DNA from: Acidimicrobiales bacterium
GTDB lineage: Bacteria; Actinomycetota; Acidimicrobiia; Acidimicrobiales; SKKL01
Assembly (NCBI GenBank): GCA_034521975.1
Contig: JAXHLR010000006.1
Location: forward strand, 372,001 to 436,000
Reading direction: 5' to 3'
DNA: 64,000 nt
Shown here: positions 46,653 through 55,016 of the stretch, piece after piece
How positions within the stretch are numbered: position 1 is the stretch's first letter
Layout: every line of letters starts with the position of its first letter
The notes under the pieces: model-generated
Told to the model about the DNA's origin: nothing
What the model saw: the letters and a program-made list of their open reading frames with translations, nothing else
The model's database searches: none
Position numbers and translations under genes: made by a program

Positions 46653-47452
46653 CACTCCGAGGCGGGGGAGGCGGGAACGGGCGCAGACGCCAGCAAGCAC
46701 CGGAGCAGTGCGGAGAACTCGTCGGCCGCCTCGGGTGCACCCGGGCGGTTGCCGAGCGCGTGCACCGGGAGCGACTGCGCGCCCGCCTCGGTGATCGCCG
46801 CCCGCTGGCGGATGGGCGGAAGCGTGAGATCGCCGTGCTCCTGTTCGAGCTGGCGGTACCAGTAGTTGGCGTCGCGGGTGCGGGCCAGGTTGTTCACCAC
46901 GATGCCCGCAATGGTGAGCCCGTCGGGGCGACGGCGCGACACGCGCTCGATCGTGGTGAGCACCTGCTCGACACCATCGGAGGCCCAAGCGGAGGGAGCG
47001 GTGACGACCAGCGCCCGGTCGGCGCCGAACAGCCCGTTGACGGTGAGCAGGCCGAGTGAAGGAGGGCAGTCGATGAGCACGAGGTCGTGGTCGCAGCCCG
47101 CCAGCGCGACCCGCAGGCGATCCTGGGCACCGATGGGATCGGTGGCCAGCTGCGGCTCGCGCCGGGCCAGCGCCGGAGAGCTGGGCACGACATCGGGAGG
47201 AGTCCCGACCACCGCTGGCCACGCTGATGGCACGGCGACCTCGGCGTAGGCACCCGGACGTTCCTCGGCCAGGAGATGGTCGACGGTGCGCTGGGGTTCC
47301 CACACCGCCAGGCCGGTGGTGGCGTTGGCCTGCGGATCGAGGTCGATGACCAGGACGCGGCGGCCCGCCAGCGACGCCGCCGCGGCCAAGCCGAGCGCGA
47401 CGGTGGTCTTTCCGACCCCGCCCTTCTGGTTCACGACCGTGATGCTCACCAT
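46652..47452 (-). CDS. ParA/Soj-family ATPase, without a ParB partner
   Basis: This 266-residue deviant-Walker ATPase has KGGVGKTT (10-17), the aspartate block VLVIDLDPQANATTGLA (about 33-49) and LVLIDCPPSLGLLT (about 128-141). Such proteins partition chromosomes or plasmids, or place cargo and secretion complexes on the nucleoid or membrane. No parB gene or parS-like cluster is near; the coupled downstream gene encodes a tail-anchored mini-protein instead. -10 TACGGT (minus strand 47466-47461) is eight bases before ATG 47452, consistent with a leaderless mRNA. The neighbours are c-di-GMP enzymes, so it may belong to polar localisation or motility rather than segregation. Confidence 0.85.
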   Translation of the reverse strand: MVSITVVNQKGGVGKTTVALGLAAAASLAGRRVLVIDLDPQANATTGLAVWEPQRTVDHLLAEERPGAYAEVAVPSAWPAVVGTPPDVVPSSPALARREPQLATDPIGAQDRLRVALAGCDHDLVLIDCPPSLGLLTVNGLFGADRALVVTAPSAWASDGVEQVLTTIERVSRRRPDGLTIAGIVVNNLARTRDANYWYRQLEQEHGDLTLPPIRQRAAITEAGAQSLPVHALGNRPGAPEAADEFSALLRCLLASAPVPASPASE

Positions 47453-47520
47453 CGCTGTGAACCGTACCAAGCGCACCGGTGCCGGGGGACGATCCGGCCC
47501 GACGGGCGCAGCCGACCCGG

Positions 47521-49164
47521 TCAGAGAAGCTCGGCGAAGGCGTCGGGCGTCAACGGGGGCGAGAACAGATACCCCTGGGCGGCGTCGCACCCCAGCGAGC
47601 GCAGCAGGTCGCGCTGAGCCTCGGTCTCGACGCCCACCGCCACCGTCGAGACGCCGAGGCGGCGAGCCATCGTCACCGTCGACTCGACGATGGCCTCGAC
47701 CTTGCCGTCCCGATCGACGGACTCGACCAGCTCACGATCGATCTTGATGAACTCGATCGGGAAGCGTCGCAGTCCACCCAACGACGACCCGTCGGCACCG
47801 AAGTCGTCGAGCCCGAACGCGATCCCCAAGGTCACCAGATCCGCGACGACGAGGTCGACGGTCGGGCTCGCAGCCAGCAGGACGCTCTCGGTGAGCTCGA
47901 GGCTGAGCCGGTCGGGAGCGACACGAGCCGCGCCGAGTGCGTGGCCGATGGCGTTGGAGAAGTCTCGGTCGCTGAGCTGGACCGGCGAGACGTTCACCAT
48001 GACCCGGAACGGCCGCCGACGGCCGAGCCGGGGCTCCCACACCGCGATCTGGCTCGCGGTCTCCTCCAGGACATAGCGACCCAGACGGGCGATCAGGCCG
48101 CTGTCCTCGGCGGCGTCGACGAGGTGAGCGGGGCTGAGGGACTGCTGGTCGGCGCTTCCGGCGACCCGCATGAGGGCCTCGGCCGCGACCACCACCCCGG
48201 TGTCGAGGGAGAGAACCGGCTGGTAGTGCATCTCGAGAGTGCCGGCCGCGAGCGCGTGCCGGAGCTGGTGGGCGGTGCTGAGCCGCCGTGCCACCCCGGC
48301 CTCGAGCCTCCGTCCGAAGACCTGGGCCCGATCGCGCCCCTTGTCCTTGCCCGCGAACAGGGCCGTGTCGGCGTCTCGCAGGAGATGGTCGGGAACCGTT
48401 CCGGCGCCCCCGACCGAAAGTCCCACGGTGGCGGTCAACGCCACAGACTCCCCCTCGACCTCGACCGGTTCGGCGATGGCCTGGCGCACCCGCTCGGCCA
48501 GTGCCTTGGCCCGGGAAGGATCGTCGATGTGTTCGACGACGACGGCGAACTCGTCACCGCCCAGTGCAGCCGAGTAGGAGCGGCCGGCGGCGACCCGCAC
48601 CCGTTCGGTCATCATCGCGAGCAGCTCGTTGCCGGCGACCGCACCCAACAGGTCGTTGTGGAGCTTGAAGCGATCGAGATCGACCAACAGGACCGCGACC
48701 AAGTGGTCGCCGGCCCGCTCCAGAGCCTCGGCGAGGTGGACGACGAGATCGCCGCGATCGACGATCCCACGCTGGTGACGGGTGTCGACGCCGCTCAGAC
48801 CATCGGAGCCCAACTCCGCCACCTCGACGGGACGAACCACCGGACCCATGACCTCGTGGGTCACCTCGAAGGAGCGTCGCTCCCAGCCGCCGCCATCCGG
48901 CGCCCGCGCCAGCAGCGGCAGCACCACACGGAACCCTGGCCGCTGTGCGGCCAGGTCCACCAGCTGACCCAGCACCGAGGCCTCGTCGGGGTGGACCAGA
49001 CGGCTGGGATCGTCGTCTCGCCCGGTCGGACCCGTGACACGGGAGTCGGTGACGGGTTCGCCAGGGCCGCCGTCCTCGTCGACGCGGTGGCTTCGCGCGG
49101 GCGCGGAGACCGACGCCGCGGTGGCCCGCTCGACGAGGTGGAGGCGTCGCTCCCACTGGTCCAT
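47521..49164 (-). CDS. GGDEF-EAL protein, probable diguanylate cyclase with defective EAL domain
   Basis: The 547-residue soluble protein has an N-terminal region of about 125 residues that probably includes a short PAS-like sensor, a GGDEF domain (about 145-285) with intact LGGDEF near 201, and an EAL domain (about 295-545). In the EAL domain AAEALMR, NVSP, ELTES, DDFG, Lys and QGYLF are kept, but the AEGVE block reads AVGVE, losing a glutamate that assists catalysis, and DDFGTGY is DDFGADG. It is likely a c-di-GMP synthase with a binding-only or weak EAL domain. It lies upstream of the ParA-like gene on the same strand. Confidence 0.88.
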   Translation of the reverse strand: MDQWERRLHLVERATAASVSAPARSHRVDEDGGPGEPVTDSRVTGPTGRDDDPSRLVHPDEASVLGQLVDLAAQRPGFRVVLPLLARAPDGGGWERRSFEVTHEVMGPVVRPVEVAELGSDGLSGVDTRHQRGIVDRGDLVVHLAEALERAGDHLVAVLLVDLDRFKLHNDLLGAVAGNELLAMMTERVRVAAGRSYSAALGGDEFAVVVEHIDDPSRAKALAERVRQAIAEPVEVEGESVALTATVGLSVGGAGTVPDHLLRDADTALFAGKDKGRDRAQVFGRRLEAGVARRLSTAHQLRHALAAGTLEMHYQPVLSLDTGVVVAAEALMRVAGSADQQSLSPAHLVDAAEDSGLIARLGRYVLEETASQIAVWEPRLGRRRPFRVMVNVSPVQLSDRDFSNAIGHALGAARVAPDRLSLELTESVLLAASPTVDLVVADLVTLGIAFGLDDFGADGSSLGGLRRFPIEFIKIDRELVESVDRDGKVEAIVESTVTMARRLGVSTVAVGVETEAQRDLLRSLGCDAAQGYLFSPPLTPDAFAELL

Positions 49165-49297
49165 GGATGATCCGCCCTTCGGAGGGACTCACGTGGCAAG
49201 TCGTGTACATGAGCCCATCGGCCCATGAACGCCGGTTCTGAAGGTTTCGCGGAGACGTCCCCGAGCCACCCTCACGACGCGGGATACCGTCGGCGCG

Positions 49298-49819
49298 GTG
49301 GATCGCTGCGACCAGTGCGGCTTCGTGTACCGCGACCTGCCGCAAGCCGACATCGCGGGGGCACTGCGCGCGGTGGCCCGCCAGTACCGCTCCCGCCTCG
49401 GCGGCGGCGACGATGTGCTGCGCCGCCGCCCCGCGCCAGCGGTGTGGGCACCGCTCGAGTACGCAGCCCACGTCCGCGACGTGCTCAGCGTGCAGCGTGA
49501 GCGTGCGGCGCTCGCCCTGCGCGTGCGTGAGCCGACGATCGAGTCCATGCGGCCCGACGAGCGGGCGGTCGAGCTCGGCTACGCGCAGCTCGACCCGGGC
49601 CGCGTGGCCGAACAGATCGACCGCGCCGCCGAGGCGCTCGCCGCGCTCTTCGACAGCCTCGGCGACAGCGAGTGGGGCCGCACCGCGATCTACAACTGGC
49701 CACAACCGGCCCGCCGCGACCTCACCTGGCTCGGCCGCCACACCGTTCACGAGCTGATCCACCACCTGTTCGACATCGCCCGCGGCGTCGAACCGACCCC
49801 GGCCGCGGCCTCGGGGTAG
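49298..49819 (+). CDS. DinB-superfamily protein with N-terminal CxxC
   Basis: This soluble 173-residue protein has a four-helix DinB-like fold. The first residues hold DRCDQCGFVY, a CxxC that could bind metal. A histidine in LEYAAHVRDVL (about 54) and HTVHELIHHLFDI (about 149-160) may form the DinB metal site. GTG 49298 is seven bases after -10 TACCGT (49285-49290), so the mRNA is likely leaderless. Function unknown; relatives include mycothiol-dependent enzymes. Confidence 0.75.
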   Translation: MDRCDQCGFVYRDLPQADIAGALRAVARQYRSRLGGGDDVLRRRPAPAVWAPLEYAAHVRDVLSVQRERAALALRVREPTIESMRPDERAVELGYAQLDPGRVAEQIDRAAEALAALFDSLGDSEWGRTAIYNWPQPARRDLTWLGRHTVHELIHHLFDIARGVEPTPAAASG

Positions 49820-49859
49820 GTCATGCCGCCGACACCGACCCGCTCGAACCGGGCCCGGC

Positions 49860-52800
49860 TCATTCCCGGGACCGGCGGCTCCGCTTGGGCTTGCCACCAT
49901 GGCGAGGGAGCTCGATCACCCGGGCGTCGGGGCGGGCCTCGCTCATGGTGCCGATGCTGGCGGGCTGACAGGAGAACAGCAGCACTTGGTGGGATTCGGC
50001 CAGCTCGGCGACCACACCGGCCATGGCCTCGGTCCGTTCGGGGTCGAAGTTGACCAGCACGTCGTCCATGACGAACGGCAGCGGGGTGTGCGATGCGAAC
50101 TCGGCCGCCAGACCGAACCGCACGCAGAGGTAGAGCTGCTCGGCGGTGCCGCGGCTGAGGTCGACGGTCGAGAGCTGGCGGCCGGCGTGGTCGACGACCC
50201 GCACCTCGCCGTCGGCGATCACCAGGTTGGGGTAGTGGCCGGCGGTGACACGCTCGAACATGGTCTCGGCCCGGCTGAGCACCGCCGGCTGACGCTCGCG
50301 CTCGTAGCGGGCGAGCGTGTCGGCGATGAGGGTTCGGGCCGCGGTCAGGGTCTGCCACTCGGTGACACGGTCGGCGAGGCGGGCCTGGACCGATTCGAGA
50401 CGCAGCGCGGCATCGGCCACGTCGGCGGACCGCGCCAGTTCGTCGAGCGCTCGGTCGGCGTCGTGGTGGCGACGGATGGCCGCCTCGTGCTCGTCCTCGA
50501 GCTCGGGCAACCTGGCGGCGGCGTCGGTCAGCGCAGCATCCCAACCGCCACGATCGCCGAGCTCGAGCTCCGCGAGCAACGGTTCGGCTGCCTGGCCACG
50601 CCCCAACGCAGCGTGGATCTGTTCCATCGCCCCCTGTCGCTCGGTCTCGAGCTCGACCCGGCGACGCCGCCGCTCGAGCGCCTGGCGGAACTGGGCGTCG
50701 TCATCGGCGCCGACGATCCGGAGCAGGCCGGCGTGCTCGGCGGCTGCCGAGTCGAGGCGCTCCTTGGCCAGATCGGCCCGCTGGTTGGCCTCCTCCCACG
50801 CCGCGAGCCGCTCCTCGAGCGAACGCCGGGATGCCTCGTCGGCCTCGATGCGCTCGGCCAGGGTGCGGATGCGGCTGATCAGATCGACGTTGTCGTCGGG
50901 GAGGTCGTCGTGCACCCGGTCGAGCACGGCTCGGGCCCGGCTGCGCCAGGCCTCGGCATCGGCTGCGACCTCGTCGCGCTCGCGTTCGATGCCCTGCAGG
51001 CTCCGCAGGGTGGACCGGGCCCGTTCGATGGCGGTGAACAGGTCGTTGATCGCTTCGATGCCGAGATCGGGCGGAACCTGGCGCTCCTTCTTCCAGGCCT
51101 CCCACTCCTCCTGCTCGCGGGCCACCTTCTGGGAGAGCGACGCGATCTCGGTCTCGAGCTCGTCGAGTCGCTTGGTGGCATCCTTGATGTCGCTGGTCAG
51201 CTCGGTGGCACGCGTACGGCGCTGAAGGGCGTCGCGGAGCTCCTGATTGGACTTCTCGATTCGGGCCGCGCACTCCTCGACCTCGATCGCGGTCGGCTCG
51301 GCGGTCAACCCCAGCTGCAGCGCGGTGGCCCGAACACTGGTTCGAAGCACCTCGACCTTGTCCTGGGACTCGGCCGCGGCCTGCTCGGCCTCGATGATCT
51401 GGCGAGTGATCGCGGCTTCCGACGAGTGCCTGGTGAGCGATCTGCCGCCGACGAAGACGATGCCCGCGATGGCCATCATGGCGACACCGCCGGCTCCCAG
51501 CACCCCCGCCACCGGTGTCGACCCACCGATGAGCGCCGCGACACCCAACGCGGCGACCACCGCGCCGAGCACGCCGATGACCACCGCACCGGCGCGACTG
51601 CTCTTCCCCGCCGACGCCGACGCCGGCGCGACCGCCTTGAGCCCGGCAAGGGTCCGGTTGGCGCCTTCGAGTCGGGCGCTCTGGGTCCCGAGATCGACCA
51701 GGTGGGCACGAAGCTGACGAAGGGCACGAGACTCGCGGGCGGCGTCCTCGGCCGACGGCAACCGCGGCGTGCCCTCGTTCTGTTCCTCGATCGCCGCAAG
51801 CTTGGTCTGGGTCTCGGCGCGGGACCGGGCCAGGGCCACCCGCTCGGACTGGAGCCGCTCGAGACGGTGCTCCATGTCCTCGAGGCGATGACCACGACGC
51901 CGGACCTCTTCGGCGGCCGGGATCGAAGCATCGAACTGGGCCAGCTGGTGACGATCCCAGTCCGGTCCCAGCGTGGCGAGCTGCTCGTCGAGCAGCTCGC
52001 GCTGCGAGTCGATGGCGTGGGCGAGCTCGGCGAGTCGGGTGCGGCGCCCCTCCTCCAGCGCGATCTCACCCAAGAGGGTTCGCACCTCGGGAGCAACCGA
52101 GGAGAGCTGGTCGTCGGTCCGGATGGCGTCGCGCTTCTTCTGGGCGGCTCCGGCGGCCACCGTGGCTTCATCGAGTGCCCGTTGTGCGGCGGCGAGCTCG
52201 GTGGCGACACGCTCGAACCTGGCCTCGGTGGTGCCGTCGAGGCCGTCGGGGACCTCGAGGGTGTCCAGGTCGGCATCGATGTCGGCGATGCGACTGCGCA
52301 CCGGCCAGACCTCGAGCAGGGAGCGGAGGCGCTGCTGCTCCTGGCGGCAGCCTTCGACCGCCGCCCGCTTCGCGTCGGCCTCCTCGGCCAAGCGGTCGAC
52401 GTCGCCACGACGGCGAGCGAGGTCGGCTGCGGCTGCCTGGGCCTGATTCAGCTCGCGGGACACGTTGCGCGCCTGCTCGGTCAGCTCGCGGATCTCGCAC
52501 TTGCCGCGCGGGCGGGCCAGCGACTGACGACGGGCGTCGAGCGTGCTCAGCGCGTCGCGGGCCGAACGACCGGCACCGACCACCCCGGCGGAGAAGATGC
52601 GCTCACGAACCGCGTCGGAGTCGATGAACTCGAACGCGTCGAGCTCGGTGAGTCCGAAGGCGAACACGTTCGCGAACAGGGTCGAATCGGCGCTGCCCAA
52701 CAGGCGGGCGAGCTCGCCCGGTTCGGCGGTGGAGCCGTCGGGGCGCCGAAGCGTGAAGGTCTTGGGGTCGACGTAGCGCTCGGCGGTCCAGGTGCCGCCG

Positions 52801-53036
52801 GACTCGTCGACGAGGAACACCGCACCGCCGTGGCGGCCACCGTTGACCGGCTCGTGGCGGCGGGCCCGCATCCGGCCGTCGGGGAAGCCGAACAGGACCC
52901 CGCGCAGGAACGCCAGCAGCGTGCTCTTCCCGGCTTCGTTGGGGCCGGTGACCAGGGTGAGCCCTGGCGGAAGATCGTCGACGGTGGCATCGGAGAAGAT
53001 CCCGAACCCATCGATACGCCAGCCGGCGATCCGCAT
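49860..53036 (-). CDS. SMC-like AAA ATPase (YhaN/SbcC type) with central membrane segments
   Basis: The 1058-residue protein has split ATPase halves at the termini and coiled coil between. Walker A GPNEAGKST is at about 32-40; near the C-terminus are STVDLSRGTAEQLYLCVRFGLA (signature) and LPFVMDDVLVNFD (Walker B, about 990). Two long coiled-coil arms (about 175-480 and 530-900) are interrupted by a hydrophobic stretch (about 482-528) able to form two transmembrane helices, as reported for B. subtilis YhaN. It lies 13 bases after the nuclease gene and forms an SbcCD-like pair. ATG 53036 begins the typical MRIAGWRIDGFG strand. DNA end processing or repair is the likely role. Confidence 0.85.
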   Translation of the reverse strand: MRIAGWRIDGFGIFSDATVDDLPPGLTLVTGPNEAGKSTLLAFLRGVLFGFPDGRMRARRHEPVNGGRHGGAVFLVDESGGTWTAERYVDPKTFTLRRPDGSTAEPGELARLLGSADSTLFANVFAFGLTELDAFEFIDSDAVRERIFSAGVVGAGRSARDALSTLDARRQSLARPRGKCEIRELTEQARNVSRELNQAQAAAADLARRRGDVDRLAEEADAKRAAVEGCRQEQQRLRSLLEVWPVRSRIADIDADLDTLEVPDGLDGTTEARFERVATELAAAQRALDEATVAAGAAQKKRDAIRTDDQLSSVAPEVRTLLGEIALEEGRRTRLAELAHAIDSQRELLDEQLATLGPDWDRHQLAQFDASIPAAEEVRRRGHRLEDMEHRLERLQSERVALARSRAETQTKLAAIEEQNEGTPRLPSAEDAARESRALRQLRAHLVDLGTQSARLEGANRTLAGLKAVAPASASAGKSSRAGAVVIGVLGAVVAALGVAALIGGSTPVAGVLGAGGVAMMAIAGIVFVGGRSLTRHSSEAAITRQIIEAEQAAAESQDKVEVLRTSVRATALQLGLTAEPTAIEVEECAARIEKSNQELRDALQRRTRATELTSDIKDATKRLDELETEIASLSQKVAREQEEWEAWKKERQVPPDLGIEAINDLFTAIERARSTLRSLQGIERERDEVAADAEAWRSRARAVLDRVHDDLPDDNVDLISRIRTLAERIEADEASRRSLEERLAAWEEANQRADLAKERLDSAAAEHAGLLRIVGADDDAQFRQALERRRRRVELETERQGAMEQIHAALGRGQAAEPLLAELELGDRGGWDAALTDAAARLPELEDEHEAAIRRHHDADRALDELARSADVADAALRLESVQARLADRVTEWQTLTAARTLIADTLARYERERQPAVLSRAETMFERVTAGHYPNLVIADGEVRVVDHAGRQLSTVDLSRGTAEQLYLCVRFGLAAEFASHTPLPFVMDDVLVNFDPERTEAMAGVVAELAESHQVLLFSCQPASIGTMSEARPDARVIELPRHGGKPKRSRRSRE

Positions 53037-53049
53037 CTTCCGCCTCCCG

Positions 53050-54324
53050 CTACGAGCTCTCGTCGCCCGCGACGAGATCGACTGCCAGTTCCTCGGCCGA
53101 ACGCCAACGTTCGGGGTCGTCGGCGTTCGGCAGCGCCTCCCCCAGCAGGTGGGCCAGATCAGATGGTAGTTCGTCGTCCCAGGTCTGGACCCGCTCGGCG
53201 CGGGTGGCATCGTCGTCCAGCAGCGCGGAGGCCTCCTCGACCAGATCGGCGACGAAGTCGTTGCGCCCGAGCAGCTCGTCGAGGTCCTGCACCGGTCGGG
53301 TCGACACGTCGATGCGATCCCACCACAGGAACGGTGCTTCGCTGAGCGACTCCCCCCGGAGGGTGTCGAGCAACTCGGCCAGCGCCCCGGGACGGTAGAG
53401 GTCGCCGTGGATCGGTCCACGGCCCACCAGCTCGACGCGCAGCAGCACCGAACGTCGGTCGGCCTCGGCCAGGCGCTGGTGCCCGAGGTCGATCAGGCGG
53501 TCGCGCAGCGTCGCCAGGTCGGAGATGCCGTCGATGCTGTGCTCGATGCGATCGAACCGGATGCGGTCCAGGGCGACGAACTCGGGCTCGGCGATGACAC
53601 CCGCGTCGTCGACCTCGACCACGTAGGCCCCCTTCGGTCCCCGCTCGCTGGCCCGGGGACTACGCGCCTGCAGATTGCCGGGATAGACGATCCACGGATC
53701 GCGATGGAGGATCTCACGGGTGTGGACGTGACCCAGTGCCCAGTAGTCGATGCCCGATGCCACCAGCTCATCGATCGTGCAGGGGCTGTACGGGTCGTGG
53801 TCGGGGTTGCCTCCGACGTTGGCGTGCAGCACCGCGAGGTGAGGCCCCGGTCCGTCGTCGGGGCGGATCCGCTCGGCCAGGTTGTCGGTGACGGCCCGGG
53901 TGCCATAGCTGATCCCGTGCACGGTGGCCAACGGGGTGCCGTCGCGCTCGACCACGACCGACGCGGGCTCGTCGGCCGGGAAGATGGTGACCAGCCCCGG
54001 CCACTCGCGGATCGCCGACCACCCCTCGTCCACCGGATCGTGGTTGCCCGACACCACGAAGGTGCGGATGCCGCGCTCGGAGAGCTCCCGAAGGCCCCGG
54101 TGGAGCTCCAGCTGGGCCCTCACCCCGCGCTCGGCACCGTCGTAGACATCGCCGGAGATGATGACGAAGGCGACGTCGCGTGCGATCGCGAGGCGCACCA
54201 GCTGATCGAACGCGGCGAGGCTCGCGTCGCGCAGCGCAGCCGCCACCTCGGGCGCGGTGGCGCTGAGCCCCGAGAAGGGGGTGTCGAGATGGAGATCGGC
54301 CGCGTGGAGAAACCGGTAGGACAT
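53050..54324 (-). CDS. Metallophosphoesterase nuclease (SbcD/YhaO type)
   Basis: This 424-residue nuclease subunit shows all five phosphoesterase motifs: ADLHLD (about 9-14), GDVYDG (about 58-63), GNHDP (about 97-101), a histidine in VLHANVGG and GHVHTRE (about 207-213). A capping region follows the catalytic domain. In SbcCD/Mre11-Rad50 type complexes this subunit cuts DNA ends and hairpins, driven by the ATPase. -10 TACGAT (minus strand 54340-54335) lies ten bases before ATG 54324, so the leader is at most a few bases. It diverges from pncA. Confidence 0.88.
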   Translation of the reverse strand: MSYRFLHAADLHLDTPFSGLSATAPEVAAALRDASLAAFDQLVRLAIARDVAFVIISGDVYDGAERGVRAQLELHRGLRELSERGIRTFVVSGNHDPVDEGWSAIREWPGLVTIFPADEPASVVVERDGTPLATVHGISYGTRAVTDNLAERIRPDDGPGPHLAVLHANVGGNPDHDPYSPCTIDELVASGIDYWALGHVHTREILHRDPWIVYPGNLQARSPRASERGPKGAYVVEVDDAGVIAEPEFVALDRIRFDRIEHSIDGISDLATLRDRLIDLGHQRLAEADRRSVLLRVELVGRGPIHGDLYRPGALAELLDTLRGESLSEAPFLWWDRIDVSTRPVQDLDELLGRNDFVADLVEEASALLDDDATRAERVQTWDDELPSDLAHLLGEALPNADDPERWRSAEELAVDLVAGDESS

Positions 54325-54391
54325 GTGTCACCGCATCGTAGGCGCGGATCAACCGTCGATAGGCTGGCAACCGGGAGAAAGGAGCGCACCC

Positions 54392-54994
54392 ATGGACCAC
54401 TACGGACCACACACTGCGCTGATCGTCGTCGACATGCAGAACGATTTCGTTCATCCCGACGGCTCCCTCCACGTGTCCGGAAGCATGGACGCGATCCACC
54501 GGGTCAACGCCGAGATCGCCGCCGCCCGGGCCGCGGGTTCCCCGGTCGTCTACACCCAGGACTGGCACCCGCCCGACACCCCCCATTTCGTCGATCAGGG
54601 CGGCAACTGGCCGCCCCACTGCGTCCGCGACACCTGGGGTGCCCGGTTGCACGACGACCTCGACGTGCCCCCCGACCCGGTGGTGGTGAAAAAGGGCACC
54701 GGCATGGAGGACGGCTACTCGGGGTTCACGGTCTATGACCTCGAGGCCGACGCCGATCAGCCCACCGAGCTCGACCGGATCCTGCGCGACCAGGGCATCG
54801 AACGGACCATCGTGGTCGGCGTGGCCACCGATGTCTGCGTCAGGGCCACCGCACTCGATGCCGCGAAGCTGGGCTATGTCACCGAGGTGATCCCCGAGGC
54901 CACCGCCGCGGTCGACCAGGAAGAAGGCGACGGCGAGCGCGCGCTCGAGGAGATGGCGGACCACGGAATCGCCATCGTCAGCGCCGCCACCTGA
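54392..54994 (+). CDS. pncA: Nicotinamidase (isochorismatase fold)
   Basis: The 200-residue enzyme hydrolyses nicotinamide to nicotinate. Triad residues are visible: Asp in IVVDMQNDF (about 14), Lys in VVKKGTG (about 100) and nucleophilic Cys in ATDVCVRATA (about 148). Metal ligands Asp-His-His lie in the TQDWHPPDTPHF block (about 50-61). It is followed 22 bases later by nicotinate phosphoribosyltransferase, giving a complete Preiss-Handler salvage pair. ATG 54392 follows GAGAAAGGAG, with -10 TAGGCT at 54360-54365. Confidence 0.92.
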   Translation: MDHYGPHTALIVVDMQNDFVHPDGSLHVSGSMDAIHRVNAEIAAARAAGSPVVYTQDWHPPDTPHFVDQGGNWPPHCVRDTWGARLHDDLDVPPDPVVVKKGTGMEDGYSGFTVYDLEADADQPTELDRILRDQGIERTIVVGVATDVCVRATALDAAKLGYVTEVIPEATAAVDQEEGDGERALEEMADHGIAIVSAAT

Positions 54995-55016
54995 GCCCGG
55001 CTGCCATGATGCACCC

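Noticed and set aside
53034-53420. Extending the YhaN-like protein 128 codons upstream
   Set aside because: That stretch overlaps the nuclease gene in another frame and is Arg/Ser/Pro-rich; ATG 53036 starts the typical N-terminal ATPase strand.
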